From: Paenibacillus oceani
GTDB taxonomy: Bacteria; Bacillota; Bacilli; Paenibacillales; NBRC-103111
DNA length: 64,000 nucleotides
NCBI RefSeq assembly: GCF_014705615.1
Contig: NZ_JACXJA010000021.1
Coordinates: 62,001-126,000 of the forward strand
Direction: 5' to 3'
Under the pieces are notes generated by a model. That model saw only the letters and a program-made list of their open reading frames with translations. It did no database searches and was not told the origin of the DNA. A program made the translations under genes and the position numbers. Shown one piece after another: positions 35,074-46,231 of this stretch; the stretch's first letter is position 1, and each line of letters starts with the position of its first letter.

Positions 35074-35214
35074 TGCGTATAAGAATCTAATAACCAGCAC
35101 GAAGAAACCGAATCCGGGGGACGCTAACCTAACGTAAGGTCTAACGTCATTACGGTCAGCACCATTAAAAATGAAAGTAGCGGTGAGTGAAGTAGCCGCA
35201 GGGAGGTTGGTACA

Positions 35215-36309
35215 TTGGACAACAAGCCGGCCAAACGCAACGGCTGGTGGCTTTTGGGAGCCGCGGGGCTGTTTATTCTGAGCAAAGGCAAGACGCTGCT
35301 CGCCTTATTCAAATTCAGCAAGTTCGGCACAGCCATCATCAGCATGCTCGTCACCGTATGGGCCTATACGATCGTGTTCCCGTTCCAGGTGGCGGCAGGT
35401 CTGGTGGGGATGATCCTTATTCACGAGATGGGACACATAGTCGCAGCCAAGCGCAAGGGTCTTCCGGTGAGTGCACCGTTTTTTATTCCTTTTCTCGGGG
35501 CGATGATTATGCTAAAGCGGAATCCGCGGGATGCCGTAACGGAGGCTTATATCGCGTATGGAGGTCCGCTGATCGGTACGTTAGGCGCTACGGCGGCCTA
35601 CGTCATCGGCTGGCTCGGCATTCAGGCGGGCGGCGGAACTGGATGGTATGTATGGATCGTCATCGCCAAGATCGGGTTTATTTTAAATTTGTTTAATTTG
35701 CTTCCGATGCAGCCGATGGACGGCGGGAGAATTGCTTCGGCGCTTAGCAGATGGCTGTGGATTGTAGGGCTTGTCGGCGGAGCGCTGCTTATCTTTTACT
35801 TGAACGCCTGGATACTGGCGATATTCTGGGTTTTGTTCGCCTACGATTTATATAAGAAGTATATCAAGCGGGTCAAGACGTCGCCTGTCCAATATACGGT
35901 GCGCTGGGAAACCTCGCTCGCTCCTTTACTGGAGGCCGGTTATTTTATCCCGGGAGAAGAGCACCGAAGAGAGCTTCCGTTCAGCACCTCCAGTACGATT
36001 GAGAACGGCGTGCAGCAGCTTCATGTGAAATGGGAAGGACTTGGTCTGGAGCATACGGCAGACTTGCAAGGACAATCGCAAATCCGTAAGGTGGAAGTCG
36101 TTCGGGTCTTCAAAAAGACGGACGAAGAGGAAGAGCCGAAGCTTGTCATATTTTTGCAGGTGCAGGGCGATACTCATGAAAATGATACGTACTATGAAGT
36201 TCCCCCAACAACCCGTCTGAGATACGGAATCGCCTATTTCGGGCTAATCGCTTTTTTGGTGTCGATGCTGTGGGTCATCCAATCTATGGCAATGCCGATC
36301 ATTTCGTAA
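35215..36309 (+). CDS. Site-2 protease family membrane metalloprotease (M50)
   Basis: A 364-residue polytopic membrane protein. The zinc-binding HEMGH lies in a membrane helix (AGLVGMILIHEMGHIVAAKRKGLPVSAPFFIPFLGAMI). The third ligand motif is NLFNLLPMQPMDGGRI. These define an M50 intramembrane protease. About six hydrophobic segments occupy residues 10-215. The C-terminal part, from residue 220 to a last helix near 345, is a soluble domain of mixed charge with no PDZ signature. The substrate is unknown; relatives cut anti-sigma factors or signal peptides. The TTG start follows GGGAGGTTGG. It stands between hpf and secA, where B. subtilis has no such gene. Confidence 0.88.
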   Translation: MDNKPAKRNGWWLLGAAGLFILSKGKTLLALFKFSKFGTAIISMLVTVWAYTIVFPFQVAAGLVGMILIHEMGHIVAAKRKGLPVSAPFFIPFLGAMIMLKRNPRDAVTEAYIAYGGPLIGTLGATAAYVIGWLGIQAGGGTGWYVWIVIAKIGFILNLFNLLPMQPMDGGRIASALSRWLWIVGLVGGALLIFYLNAWILAIFWVLFAYDLYKKYIKRVKTSPVQYTVRWETSLAPLLEAGYFIPGEEHRRELPFSTSSTIENGVQQLHVKWEGLGLEHTADLQGQSQIRKVEVVRVFKKTDEEEEPKLVIFLQVQGDTHENDTYYEVPPTTRLRYGIAYFGLIAFLVSMLWVIQSMAMPIIS

Positions 36310-36341
36310 CCCGATCAGGGCCCGTCGGTACAAGCCTGTTG

Positions 36342-36370
36342 TTGCGGCGGCTTGCGTTAACTGTTACAAT
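36342..36370 (+). promoter_or_regulatory. Possible promoter of secA
   Basis: TTGCGG (36342-36347), 17-bp spacer, TACAAT (36365-36370). The leader to secA would be about 205 nt and contains a hairpin followed by T residues. Confidence 0.45.
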
Positions 36371-36458
36371 TTATGCAAACGGTTTGTCGTGAAAAAGGAC
36401 GTTATCCTGTAACATTCGGAACGATTGTCTCGTCTGAAACACGGAACGATTATTAAGG

Positions 36459-36503
36459 ACCTTTACGGCGCTTTGCCTGATTGCAGCGGCACGAAGGTTT
36501 TTT
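36459..36503 (+). terminator. Possible attenuator hairpin in the secA leader
   Basis: ACCTT (36459-36463) with AAGGT (36494-36498) and, inside, CGCT (36469-36472) with AGCG (36485-36488), followed by TTTTTT. It lies between the putative promoter and secA, so it cannot end an upstream gene efficiently without affecting secA. A direct repeat CGGAACGATT (36417 and 36442) precedes it. Confidence 0.35.
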
Positions 36504-36581
36504 AAAGCTTCATGGATTCGATGCTACAAAAAATTCGTTTGTTCCGTCCGACGGACTACGTATAGCGAAAGGGGTTCTCGC

Positions 36582-39086
<2,505 letters not shown>

Positions 39087-39112
39087 GCGAGCTTGCTATT
39101 GGCTAAGGCAAG

Positions 39113-39142
39113 GCGGCCCCCTTGACAGGGGGCTTCCTTTTG
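39113..39142 (+). terminator. Terminator-like hairpin between secA and prfB
   Basis: GCCCCC (39116-39121), loop TTGACA, GGGGGC (39128-39133), then TTCCTTTT. Confidence 0.65.
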
Positions 39143-39193
39143 CCGATGGACCAGCGGGCGTGGCCTAACTTTGAGACAGAGGTGAACGGAATC

Positions 39194-40307
39194 ATGTTGG
39201 AAGCAGATGTGAAGCAGGATTTACGGGAAGTGGCTAAGCGAATTCAAGACCTTAGGGGGTCTCTTTGACTTAGATCTGAAGCTGGAGCAGATCGGCAACT
39301 TTGAAGAGAAGATGGCCGCTCCCGATTTCTGGGACGATAACGAGAAAGCGCAAAAGGTAATCGGCGAGATGAATGCGGTCAAGTCGGTAGTCGACGAGTT
39401 CCAAGGACTCGCTTCGGCTTACGAGGATATCGAAGTGATGCTGGAGTTGGCCGAGGAAGAGGGCGACGACAGCATGGCGGCGGACTTGACCTCAAGCATT
39501 CGCGAACTGCATGCGAAACTGCAAGGCTTCGAGCTGCAACTGCTGCTGAATCAGCCGTACGATAAGTACGATTGCATTCTGGAGCTGCATCCGGGCGCCG
39601 GCGGTACCGAGTCCCAAGACTGGGCGGACCTGCTGCTCCGTATGTACCGCAGATATTCGGAGAAAAAAGGCTTTAAGGTGGAGCTGCTCGACTACCTGCC
39701 GGGTGATGAAGCGGGCGTTAAGAGCGTTACGCTCTCTATCAAGGGGCACAATGCCTACGGTTACTTGAAAGCGGAGAAGGGCGTGCACCGGCTGGTACGG
39801 ATCTCCCCGTTTGATGCATCCGGACGCCGTCATACATCGTTTGTATCGTGCGACGTCGTTCCGGAGATCGAGGAAGACGTAGAGGTCGAGATCCGTACTG
39901 AAGATTTGCGGGTCGATACGTACCGGGCGAGCGGAGCGGGTGGACAGCACGTCAACCGGACCGAGTCGGCCGTGCGGATTACGCATATCCCAAGTGGAAT
40001 CGTCGTAGCTTGTCAGTTGGAGCGGTCGCAGATTCAGAACCGCGAACGCGCCATGAAGATGCTTCGCTCGAAGCTGTACGAGAAAAAGCTGGAGGAGCAA
40101 GCCAAGCATCTGGCCGAGATTCGCGGCGAGCAATCCGATATCGCATGGGGCAGTCAGATCCGCTCCTATGTGTTCCATCCGTACAGCATGGTCAAGGATC
40201 ACCGTACCCAAGCGGAGACCGGGAACGTTCAAGCGGTCATGGACGGCGAAATCGAGCCGTTTATCGATGCGTACTTGCGTCACCAAATAAAACCGGCTGA
40301 CGTTTGA
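39194..40307 (+). CDS. prfB: Peptide chain release factor 2, with programmed +1 frameshift
   Basis: A 370-residue protein that terminates translation at UGA and UAA. It is encoded in two frames: 39194-39265, then, after skipping base 39266, 39267-40307. The shift site is the classical CTT TGA C, with the internal Shine-Dalgarno AGGGGG (39254-39259) three bases before CTT. Reading through gives [21 protein letters not shown], as in other bacteria. Family motifs follow: [13 protein letters not shown] (the SPF anticodon-like tripeptide of RF2) and the catalytic GGQ in [18 protein letters not shown]. The frameshift is autoregulation: low RF2 favours shifting. A perfect terminator follows. Confidence 0.98.
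39254..39269 (+). promoter_or_regulatory. RF2 programmed frameshift signal
   Basis: AGGGGG TCT CTT TGA C. It has the stimulatory Shine-Dalgarno-like run, the slippery CUU codon, the in-frame UGA (39266-39268) and the C that makes it a weak stop. Confidence 0.97.
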
Positions 40308-40328
40308 TGAATATACAGGGAAACCTTT

Positions 40329-40358
40329 ATCCTACACTATAGTGTAGGATTTATTTTT
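40329..40358 (+). terminator. prfB terminator
   Basis: ATCCTACACTA and TAGTGTAGGAT form a perfect palindrome (40329-40350), followed by TTATTTTT. Confidence 0.88.
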
Positions 40359-40394
40359 ACACCGCACGGCTGAATAGAGGGAAGGAGAATGCCA

Positions 40395-41264
40395 ATGCGC
40401 CGTAAACAGCCCGCAATCCGGATCGGAAGTCCGCTGCATCATACGATCGAATATATATTGTTGCTGACCGGCTGTCTGATCATTGCCCTTAGCTTTAATA
40501 TGTTCTTGAACCCGAACCGGATCGCATCCGGAGGAGTGGCCGGCATCTCCACCATCATTCAGCATTTGTTCGGCATCGAGCCGGCTATTATGCAGTGGGT
40601 GCTTAACATTCCCTTGTTTATGCTCGGCCTGCTTTTTTTGGGCGGACAGTTTGGTTTGAAGACAGCGGTGGCATCGATCGTGCTCCCGCTTTTTGTCCTT
40701 TTGTCGCGTGATATCGGTCCTTTAACGACAGACCCGCTGCTGGCCACGATCTACGGGGGAATCGGGATTGGAGCGGGACTCGGCATCGTGTTCCGCGGCA
40801 GAGGTTCTACAGGAGGGCTCGATTCGGCGGCTCAGTTAATCCATAAATGGACGGGGATCGGTTACGGCATCGCTGTAGCCATGCTGGACGGGGCGGTCAT
40901 TGTAACGGCGGGGATCGTCTTCTCGCCGGAGAAAGCGCTGCTGGCGCTGATCGGCCTGTTCGTCACGACGAAAACGATCGATGTCGTTCAGATCGGCTTC
41001 CGGTACTCGAAGGTCGCTTTTATCATGACCAAGGAAACAGAGGCGATCCGTGAGGCGGTCCTGTTCGAGCTGGACCGGGGCCTGACCGTATTGGCCGGCC
41101 GGGGCGGGTATACGGGGGAAGACCGGCCTACCCTGATGGTGGTCGTCAGCCAGACCGAGGAGACCCGGCTGAAGACGCTCGTCAAGGCGGTAGACCCTGC
41201 GGCCTTCGTTATTTTAGCCGATGCCAGCGAAGTGCTGGGAGAAGGATTCAAGCTTCATGGCTAA
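40395..41264 (+). CDS. YitT family membrane protein
   Basis: A 289-residue protein with five or six membrane helices in its first 190 residues (YILLLTGCLIIALSFNMFL, NIPLFMLGLLFLGG, GIGIGAGLGIVFRGRGSTGG, ALLALIGLFVTTKTIDVVQ). A C-terminal cytosolic DUF2179 domain follows (FIMTKETEAIREAVLFELDRGLTVLAGRGGYTGEDRPTLMVVVSQTEE..LKTLVKAVDPAAFVILADASEVLGEGF). Transport function of the family is not proven. The ATG at 40395 is preferred to 40389 because GAAGGAG ends only one base before the latter. Probably monocistronic. Confidence 0.92.
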   Translation: MRRKQPAIRIGSPLHHTIEYILLLTGCLIIALSFNMFLNPNRIASGGVAGISTIIQHLFGIEPAIMQWVLNIPLFMLGLLFLGGQFGLKTAVASIVLPLFVLLSRDIGPLTTDPLLATIYGGIGIGAGLGIVFRGRGSTGGLDSAAQLIHKWTGIGYGIAVAMLDGAVIVTAGIVFSPEKALLALIGLFVTTKTIDVVQIGFRYSKVAFIMTKETEAIREAVLFELDRGLTVLAGRGGYTGEDRPTLMVVVSQTEETRLKTLVKAVDPAAFVILADASEVLGEGFKLHG

Positions 41265-41489
41265 GCCCGGAAAAGCCAGTTGCAGTTCCGTTCAATATTC
41301 CGTATGATCGAAAAAGAGACGAATCGCTCGTGAGCCATCTGCTGCGTGGCGGGTTTTCTGATGGGGCATGATCCGTCGCTCTTCATAGAACATTTCGATT
41401 TGCTGCACTTCAATTGGAGAGATGTTCAGCACAGTGTTTTTGGCTGATTTTGCTGATAAGGGAAGACGGGAATCCGGATAAAAAAGCGA
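41265..41489. other. Intergenic stretch before the arg promoter
   Basis: No gene with a ribosome site is seen. On the minus strand a frame with coding-like codon choice reads ISPIEVQQIEMFYEERR..., but it lacks a ribosome site and has no known relative that I can name. It is treated as doubtful. Confidence 0.3.
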
Positions 41490-41524
41490 TTGAATTATTA
41501 TTCTTTTGAATGTATAATGATGCA
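41490..41524 (+). promoter_or_regulatory. argC promoter overlapped by ArgR (AhrC) boxes
   Basis: TTGAAT (41490-41495), 17-bp spacer, TATAAT (41513-41518). Box 1, TGAATTATTATTCT (41491-41504), matches the ARG consensus TGAATWWWWATTCA at all but the last base. Box 2, TGTATAATGATGCA (41511-41524), is an imperfect palindrome 20 bases away, covering the -10. Arginine-bound repressor would therefore block the polymerase site. Confidence 0.8.
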
Positions 41525-41642
41525 TATGTTTCGGGACGGAATCATAGGATTGCGAGAAACAACGATACAAAAACGGCAGGCAACACCGGTCCTGTTCTTG
41601 GGAGAAAGGAACGGAACTTTGCTGTTATGGGGAGGCATAATC

Positions 41643-42692
41643 ATGAACGGTAAGCTCAGAACGGCTATCGTAGGCTCGACCGGCTACGGCGGCGTCGAAT
41701 TGATCCGGCTTTTATTGCAGCATCCGAAGGCGGAGATTACATCGGTCATTTCTTCTTCGAACGCAGGAGCTTTGTATGCGGAAGGGTATCCGCACTTATC
41801 GGAGATCGTTACAGATCGGCTCGAGGCGATTGATGTTGCGGCCATGAAGAGCAAGGCCGATGTTGTTTTTCTGGCGACTCCGCACGGGGTTAGCACGGAG
41901 CTGTCTCCGAAGCTGATCGATGCGGGGCTGAAAGTCATCGACGTGTCCGGAGACCTCAGGCTGAAGCAAGGAGATGTATACGAGACCTGGTATAAACATA
42001 AGCCTGCAGATCCGGCTTATCTGGATCGGGCGGTGTACGGATTGTGCGAAGTATTCGGCGAAGACGTGCGCGGAGCCGATCTGATCGCGAACCCGGGATG
42101 CTTCCCTACGGCGACGTCGCTCGGTCTCGTGCCGCTTCTGGCGGAAGGATGGATCGATCCGTCTACGATTATATCGGACGCGAAGACGGGCGTATCGGGG
42201 GCGGGACGCGGACTCGGCCTGGCCTATCACTACTCGGAGATCAATGAGAGCACGCTGGCTTACAAAGTGAACCGGCATCAGCATACGCCGGAGATCGAAC
42301 AGACGCTCAGCCGCGTAGCCGGCCAGGAAGTAACGATGACGTTCACGACGCATCTGCTGCCGATGACCCGCGGCATTCTGGTCACCAGCTATGCGAAGCT
42401 TACGCAGGCCCGGACGGACGAAGAGGTCGTGAATTTGTTCCGCAGCTACTACGAAGGACGGAAATTCGTGCGGATTCGCCCGGTGGGCAAATATCCGGCG
42501 ACGAAGGAAGTATCCGGCTCGAACTATTGCGATATCGGCGTATCGGTCGACGCGAGGACAGGCCGGGTAACGGTCATCTCGGTCATCGATAACCTGATGA
42601 AGGGCGCAGCCGGGCAAGCGGTACAGAACCTGAACCTGATGATGGGCTGGGACGAGTCGACCGGGCTCGACTTTACTCCGGTATATCCGTAA
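41643..42692 (+). CDS. argC: N-acetyl-gamma-glutamyl-phosphate reductase
   Basis: A 349-residue NADPH-dependent reductase of the third step of arginine synthesis. The Rossmann start TAIVGSTGYGGVELIRLLLQHP and the catalytic cysteine in LIANPGCFPTATSLGLVPL are present, with SGAGRGLGLAYHYSEINES and HQHTPEIEQ further on. The ATG at 41643 is preceded by GGGGAGGC. The open frame extends upstream to 41490, but that would start inside the promoter. First gene of the argCJBDFGH cluster. Confidence 0.97.
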   Translation: MNGKLRTAIVGSTGYGGVELIRLLLQHPKAEITSVISSSNAGALYAEGYPHLSEIVTDRLEAIDVAAMKSKADVVFLATPHGVSTELSPKLIDAGLKVIDVSGDLRLKQGDVYETWYKHKPADPAYLDRAVYGLCEVFGEDVRGADLIANPGCFPTATSLGLVPLLAEGWIDPSTIISDAKTGVSGAGRGLGLAYHYSEINESTLAYKVNRHQHTPEIEQTLSRVAGQEVTMTFTTHLLPMTRGILVTSYAKLTQARTDEEVVNLFRSYYEGRKFVRIRPVGKYPATKEVSGSNYCDIGVSVDARTGRVTVISVIDNLMKGAAGQAVQNLNLMMGWDESTGLDFTPVYP

Positions 42693-42818
42693 CGGTTTTC
42701 TATAGATGCACCAGGACGAAATGGCTCATGGCTTCCGGACGCTGCTGTCGCTTAATGGTACGACTTCGGCGGTCTCGGGGGCTGTTCCAAATTATAAGTA
42801 TTTGCAGTTTGCAGAAAG

Positions 42819-44066
42819 ATGGTGGTGGTTGCGATGGCGCAGCATGGCGAATTTGTAGTGGTGGAGAATGGCTCGGTCACGACGCCGAAAGGGTTTCGGG
42901 CCGGAGGCTTGCATTGCGGTCTGAAGAAGACCCAGCGCAACGATTTGGGTGTCATCGTATGCGACGTTCCGGCTTCGGCGGCGGGCGTATATACGCTTAA
43001 CGCGTTTCAGGCGGCTCCGCTGCAAGTGACGAAGGACAGCTTGGCGGTGGAAGGGAAGCTTCAAGTCATGCTGGTCAACTCCGGCAACGCAAATGCATGT
43101 ACGGGGAAACAAGGCGATGAGGACGCGCGGACGATGCGTTCGGAAGCGGCCAAAGCGTTCGGCGTGCCAGATCATTACGTGGGCGTTACGTCCACTGGCG
43201 TGATCGGCGAGCTGCTGAAAATGGATAAAGTAACATCTGGCATTGCCGGGCTGCCTGAGCGCGTATCCGCTTCGGACGAAGGCGGAGACCAGTTTTGCCA
43301 GGCGATTTTGACGACGGATCTGACCAAGAAGTCGGTTTGCGTCAAACTGACGGTGGACGGCCAAACGGTACATATCGCCGGGGCGGCCAAAGGATCGGGC
43401 ATGATCCATCCGAATATGGCGACGATGCTGGGCTTCATCACGACCGATGCGGCAGTTCCTGCGGCTTCGCTGCAAAAGCTGCTTAACGGAGTAACGGATA
43501 CGACGTTTAATATGATCACAGTGGACGGAGATACGAGTACGAACGACATGGTGGTCGTGATGGCGAGCGGACTGGCCGGCAACGGCGAGTTGACCGAGAG
43601 CCATCCGGACTGGGAAGCGTTCGCCGCAGGCTTCCGCTATGTCGGCGAGGTGCTGGCCAAAGCGATCGCCCGCGACGGCGAGGGCGCCACGAAGCTGATC
43701 GAGGTGAACGTGGTCGGCGCGGAATCGGTGGAAGCGGCTCGCGCTTTTGCCAAGACGGTCATCGGATCGAGTCTCGTGAAGTCCGCTTGCTTCGGCGCCG
43801 ACGCCAACTGGGGACGGATCATCGCTGCGATCGGTCGCGCCGGTTATCCGGTAAATACGGAGACGGTGGATATCCGTCTAGGCGATATCGTCACGCTGGA
43901 GCAGTCGCGTCCGGTGAAGTTCGACGAAGAGAAGGCCGCCGAATATTTGAAGGGCGAGTTCGTGCTGATTCACGTTGATCTGCATATGGGGGGCAGCGGC
44001 GCTACCGCATGGGGCTGCGATCTGACCTATGATTATGTTCGTATTAATGCGGCATACCGGACGTAA
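42819..44066 (+). CDS. argJ: Bifunctional ornithine acetyltransferase / N-acetylglutamate synthase
   Basis: A 415-residue enzyme that recycles the acetyl group from N-acetylornithine to glutamate, and in the bifunctional form also makes acetylglutamate from acetyl-CoA. The self-cleavage and nucleophile site is KGSGMIHPNMATMLGFITTD, where cleavage between Ala and Thr exposes Thr. Other hallmarks: LVNSGNANACTGKQG, GVTSTGVIGELLKMDK, TVDGDTSTNDMV and FGADANWGRI. Starts at ATG 42819 or 42834; the ribosome site is weak for both. With ArgJ no argA or argE is needed in this cluster. Confidence 0.97.
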   Translation: MVVVAMAQHGEFVVVENGSVTTPKGFRAGGLHCGLKKTQRNDLGVIVCDVPASAAGVYTLNAFQAAPLQVTKDSLAVEGKLQVMLVNSGNANACTGKQGDEDARTMRSEAAKAFGVPDHYVGVTSTGVIGELLKMDKVTSGIAGLPERVSASDEGGDQFCQAILTTDLTKKSVCVKLTVDGQTVHIAGAAKGSGMIHPNMATMLGFITTDAAVPAASLQKLLNGVTDTTFNMITVDGDTSTNDMVVVMASGLAGNGELTESHPDWEAFAAGFRYVGEVLAKAIARDGEGATKLIEVNVVGAESVEAARAFAKTVIGSSLVKSACFGADANWGRIIAAIGRAGYPVNTETVDIRLGDIVTLEQSRPVKFDEEKAAEYLKGEFVLIHVDLHMGGSGATAWGCDLTYDYVRINAAYRT

Positions 44067-44129
44067 TTTCGCTATTATACCATCCATTTTCCATAGAGAA
44101 GCGGTACAGAAGTAAAGGAGAACCGATTC

Positions 44130-44918
44130 ATGAGCAACAACTGTTTTGTGATGAAATGCGGGGGGAGCACGCTGGCCGCGCTGCCCGACGCTTTTTTTCT
44201 GGATCTGAAGAAGCTGCAGGACGAAGGAACGATCCCGGTTATCGTACACGGAGGCGGTCCCGCAATATCGGATACGCTGGGCAAGCTGGGCATCGAAACG
44301 GAGTTTGTGAACGGACTGCGGAAAACGAACGAAGCGGTGCTCGACGTCGTCGAGATGGTGCTGTCCGGGCAAATCAACAAAGAAATCGTCCGTAAAATCC
44401 AGAAGTCGGGCGCCAAAGCGCTGGGCTTGTCCGGTGTAGACGGCCACCTGATTCAGGCGAAGCCGGTAGCGAATGCGCACGAGGTCGGGCTCGTAGGCGA
44501 CGTTACGCACGTCAATGCGGAGATCATCCAAGGGATCGTCCGGATGGGTTATATGCCGGTCGTAGCACCGGTCGGGATCGGAGAAGGCGCACAGCGCTAT
44601 AACATCAACGCCGATACGGCGGCAGGCGCGGTCGCTTCCCATATTGGCGTTGAGCGGATGATCGTCGTAACGGACGTGCCGGGCATTATGAAGACGGTTG
44701 ACGGTGAGAAGCGGGTTTTACCTGTCGTGACCGTGGCGGATATTGAACAGATGATAACCAGCGGCGAGATATACGGCGGGATGATCCCGAAAGTACGTGC
44801 GGCGATCCAGTGCATCCAGGGCGATGTCAAAGAAGTCGTAATCGTAAACGGCAGCGAGCCGGAAGTGCTCAGCAAAGTGCTGCGCGGAGACAAGATCGGC
44901 ACTCGTATCCAGCGATAG
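44130..44918 (+). CDS. argB: Acetylglutamate kinase
   Basis: A 262-residue amino-acid kinase of the second step, usually the point of arginine feedback in species with the cyclic pathway. Motifs: VMKCGGSTL (phosphate binding), VIVHGGGPAISDTLGKLGIETEFVNGLRKT (acetylglutamate site), YNINADTAAGAVA and VTDVPGIMK. The extra N-terminal helix found in arginine-sensitive hexameric forms is absent, so feedback inhibition cannot be assumed. Start follows AAAGGAGAACC. Confidence 0.96.
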   Translation: MSNNCFVMKCGGSTLAALPDAFFLDLKKLQDEGTIPVIVHGGGPAISDTLGKLGIETEFVNGLRKTNEAVLDVVEMVLSGQINKEIVRKIQKSGAKALGLSGVDGHLIQAKPVANAHEVGLVGDVTHVNAEIIQGIVRMGYMPVVAPVGIGEGAQRYNINADTAAGAVASHIGVERMIVVTDVPGIMKTVDGEKRVLPVVTVADIEQMITSGEIYGGMIPKVRAAIQCIQGDVKEVVIVNGSEPEVLSKVLRGDKIGTRIQR

Positions 44919-44971
44919 CAGCTGCGAGTTGTGATGGAACGGACGAACTGAAAGAAACGGAGTGAGCACAT

Positions 44972-46162
44972 ATGAGCGAACAACAAAGCGCACTGTTCCC
45001 CACCTATGCCAGATTCCCGATTACGCTCGTAAAAGGGGAAGGCAGCCGGCTGTGGGACGATCAAGGCAAAGAATATCTCGATTTCGCAAGCGGACTGGCA
45101 GTGACGAACCTCGGGCATGCGCCGCAAAAGGTAAAAGAGAAGCTGGTCGAGCAGCTCGGCGAGCTGTGGCACGTCAGCAATCTGTTTCATATCCCGAATC
45201 AGGAGAAGCTGGGCCAGCTGCTGGTCGACAACAGCTGCCTGGACGCCGCCTTTTTCTGCAACAGCGGTGCGGAGGCGAACGAAGCGGCAATCAAGCTGGC
45301 TCGCAAGTATAACGCCAAGGTGCTGGGCAAGCAGCGCTACGAAATTATTACATTCCATACTTCGTTCCACGGCCGTACACTGGCTACGCTGACCGCTACC
45401 GGACAGGATAAAGTGAAGGAAGGGTTCCACCCGCTTCCGGAAGGCTTCGTATACGCTCCATACAACGACGCGGAGGCGCTGAAAGGTTTCGTAACCGACA
45501 AGACGTGCGCGATCATGCTGGAGCTCGTACAGGGCGAGGGCGGGGTCAATCCGGCCGAACCGGAGTTCGTACAGGAAGTGGTGCGTCTGTGCAAGGAGCA
45601 CGATCTGCTGCTCATTATCGACGAGATTCAAACCGGGATGGGCCGTACCGGTAAATTGTTCGCCTACGAGCATTACGGCATCGAGCCGGATATTATTACA
45701 CTGGCCAAAGCGCTTGCGAGCGGATTCCCGATCGGCGCCATGCTGGGCAAAGCGAAGCTGCGCGAGGCGTTCGGCCCGGGCAGTCACGGCTCGACGTTCG
45801 GCGGTACGCCGATTGCGACGGCGGCGGGGATCGCGACAGTGGAGACGATGCTTGAGGAGAACCTGGCAGGACGCGCTGCAGAGATGGGAGACTACATCCT
45901 GTCCGAGCTGCACGCGAAGCTCGCCGGCAACCCGCTGGTGAAACAGATCCGCGGCAAAGGGCTGCTGATCGGAATCGAGTGCACCTTGCCGGCGTCGGAA
46001 TTTGTGCCGGTGATTCACGAGGCCGGGCTGCTCGTCACAGCGGCGGGTCCTAACGTCATTCGTCTGCTGCCGAATCTGCTCGTCACACGCGAAGAGGTTA
46101 ACGAAGGGATCGGCATCATTGCCGATGTTCTCGCCCGGAAGGCGGCCGCTTCGGTTAAATAA
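44972..46162 (+). CDS. argD: Acetylornithine aminotransferase
   Basis: A 396-residue class III PLP enzyme of the fourth step. Cofactor motifs: FCNSGAEANEAAIKLARKY (phosphate cradle), TFHTSFHGRTLATLTATGQ, LLIIDEIQTGMGRTGKLFAYEHYGI (the Asp holding the pyridine N) and the Schiff-base Lys in ITLAKALASGFPIGAML. GSHGSTFGGTPIA completes the active site. Normal length. Start follows ACGGAGTGAG. Confidence 0.97.
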   Translation: MSEQQSALFPTYARFPITLVKGEGSRLWDDQGKEYLDFASGLAVTNLGHAPQKVKEKLVEQLGELWHVSNLFHIPNQEKLGQLLVDNSCLDAAFFCNSGAEANEAAIKLARKYNAKVLGKQRYEIITFHTSFHGRTLATLTATGQDKVKEGFHPLPEGFVYAPYNDAEALKGFVTDKTCAIMLELVQGEGGVNPAEPEFVQEVVRLCKEHDLLLIIDEIQTGMGRTGKLFAYEHYGIEPDIITLAKALASGFPIGAMLGKAKLREAFGPGSHGSTFGGTPIATAAGIATVETMLEENLAGRAAEMGDYILSELHAKLAGNPLVKQIRGKGLLIGIECTLPASEFVPVIHEAGLLVTAAGPNVIRLLPNLLVTREEVNEGIGIIADVLARKAAASVK

Positions 46163-46181
46163 TGCAACGAAACGATCAGGC

Positions 46182-46211
46182 GGGCGCCGGATGGAGCTTC
46201 CCAAGGCGCCC
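46182..46211 (+). other. Stem-loop between argD and argF
   Basis: GGGCGCC (46182-46188) pairs with GGCGCCC (46205-46211), extended by CAG/CTG. There is no T tract. The ribosome site AAAGGAGGAG of argF follows. Confidence 0.45.
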
Positions 46212-46231
46212 TGACATAAAGGAGGAGCAAG

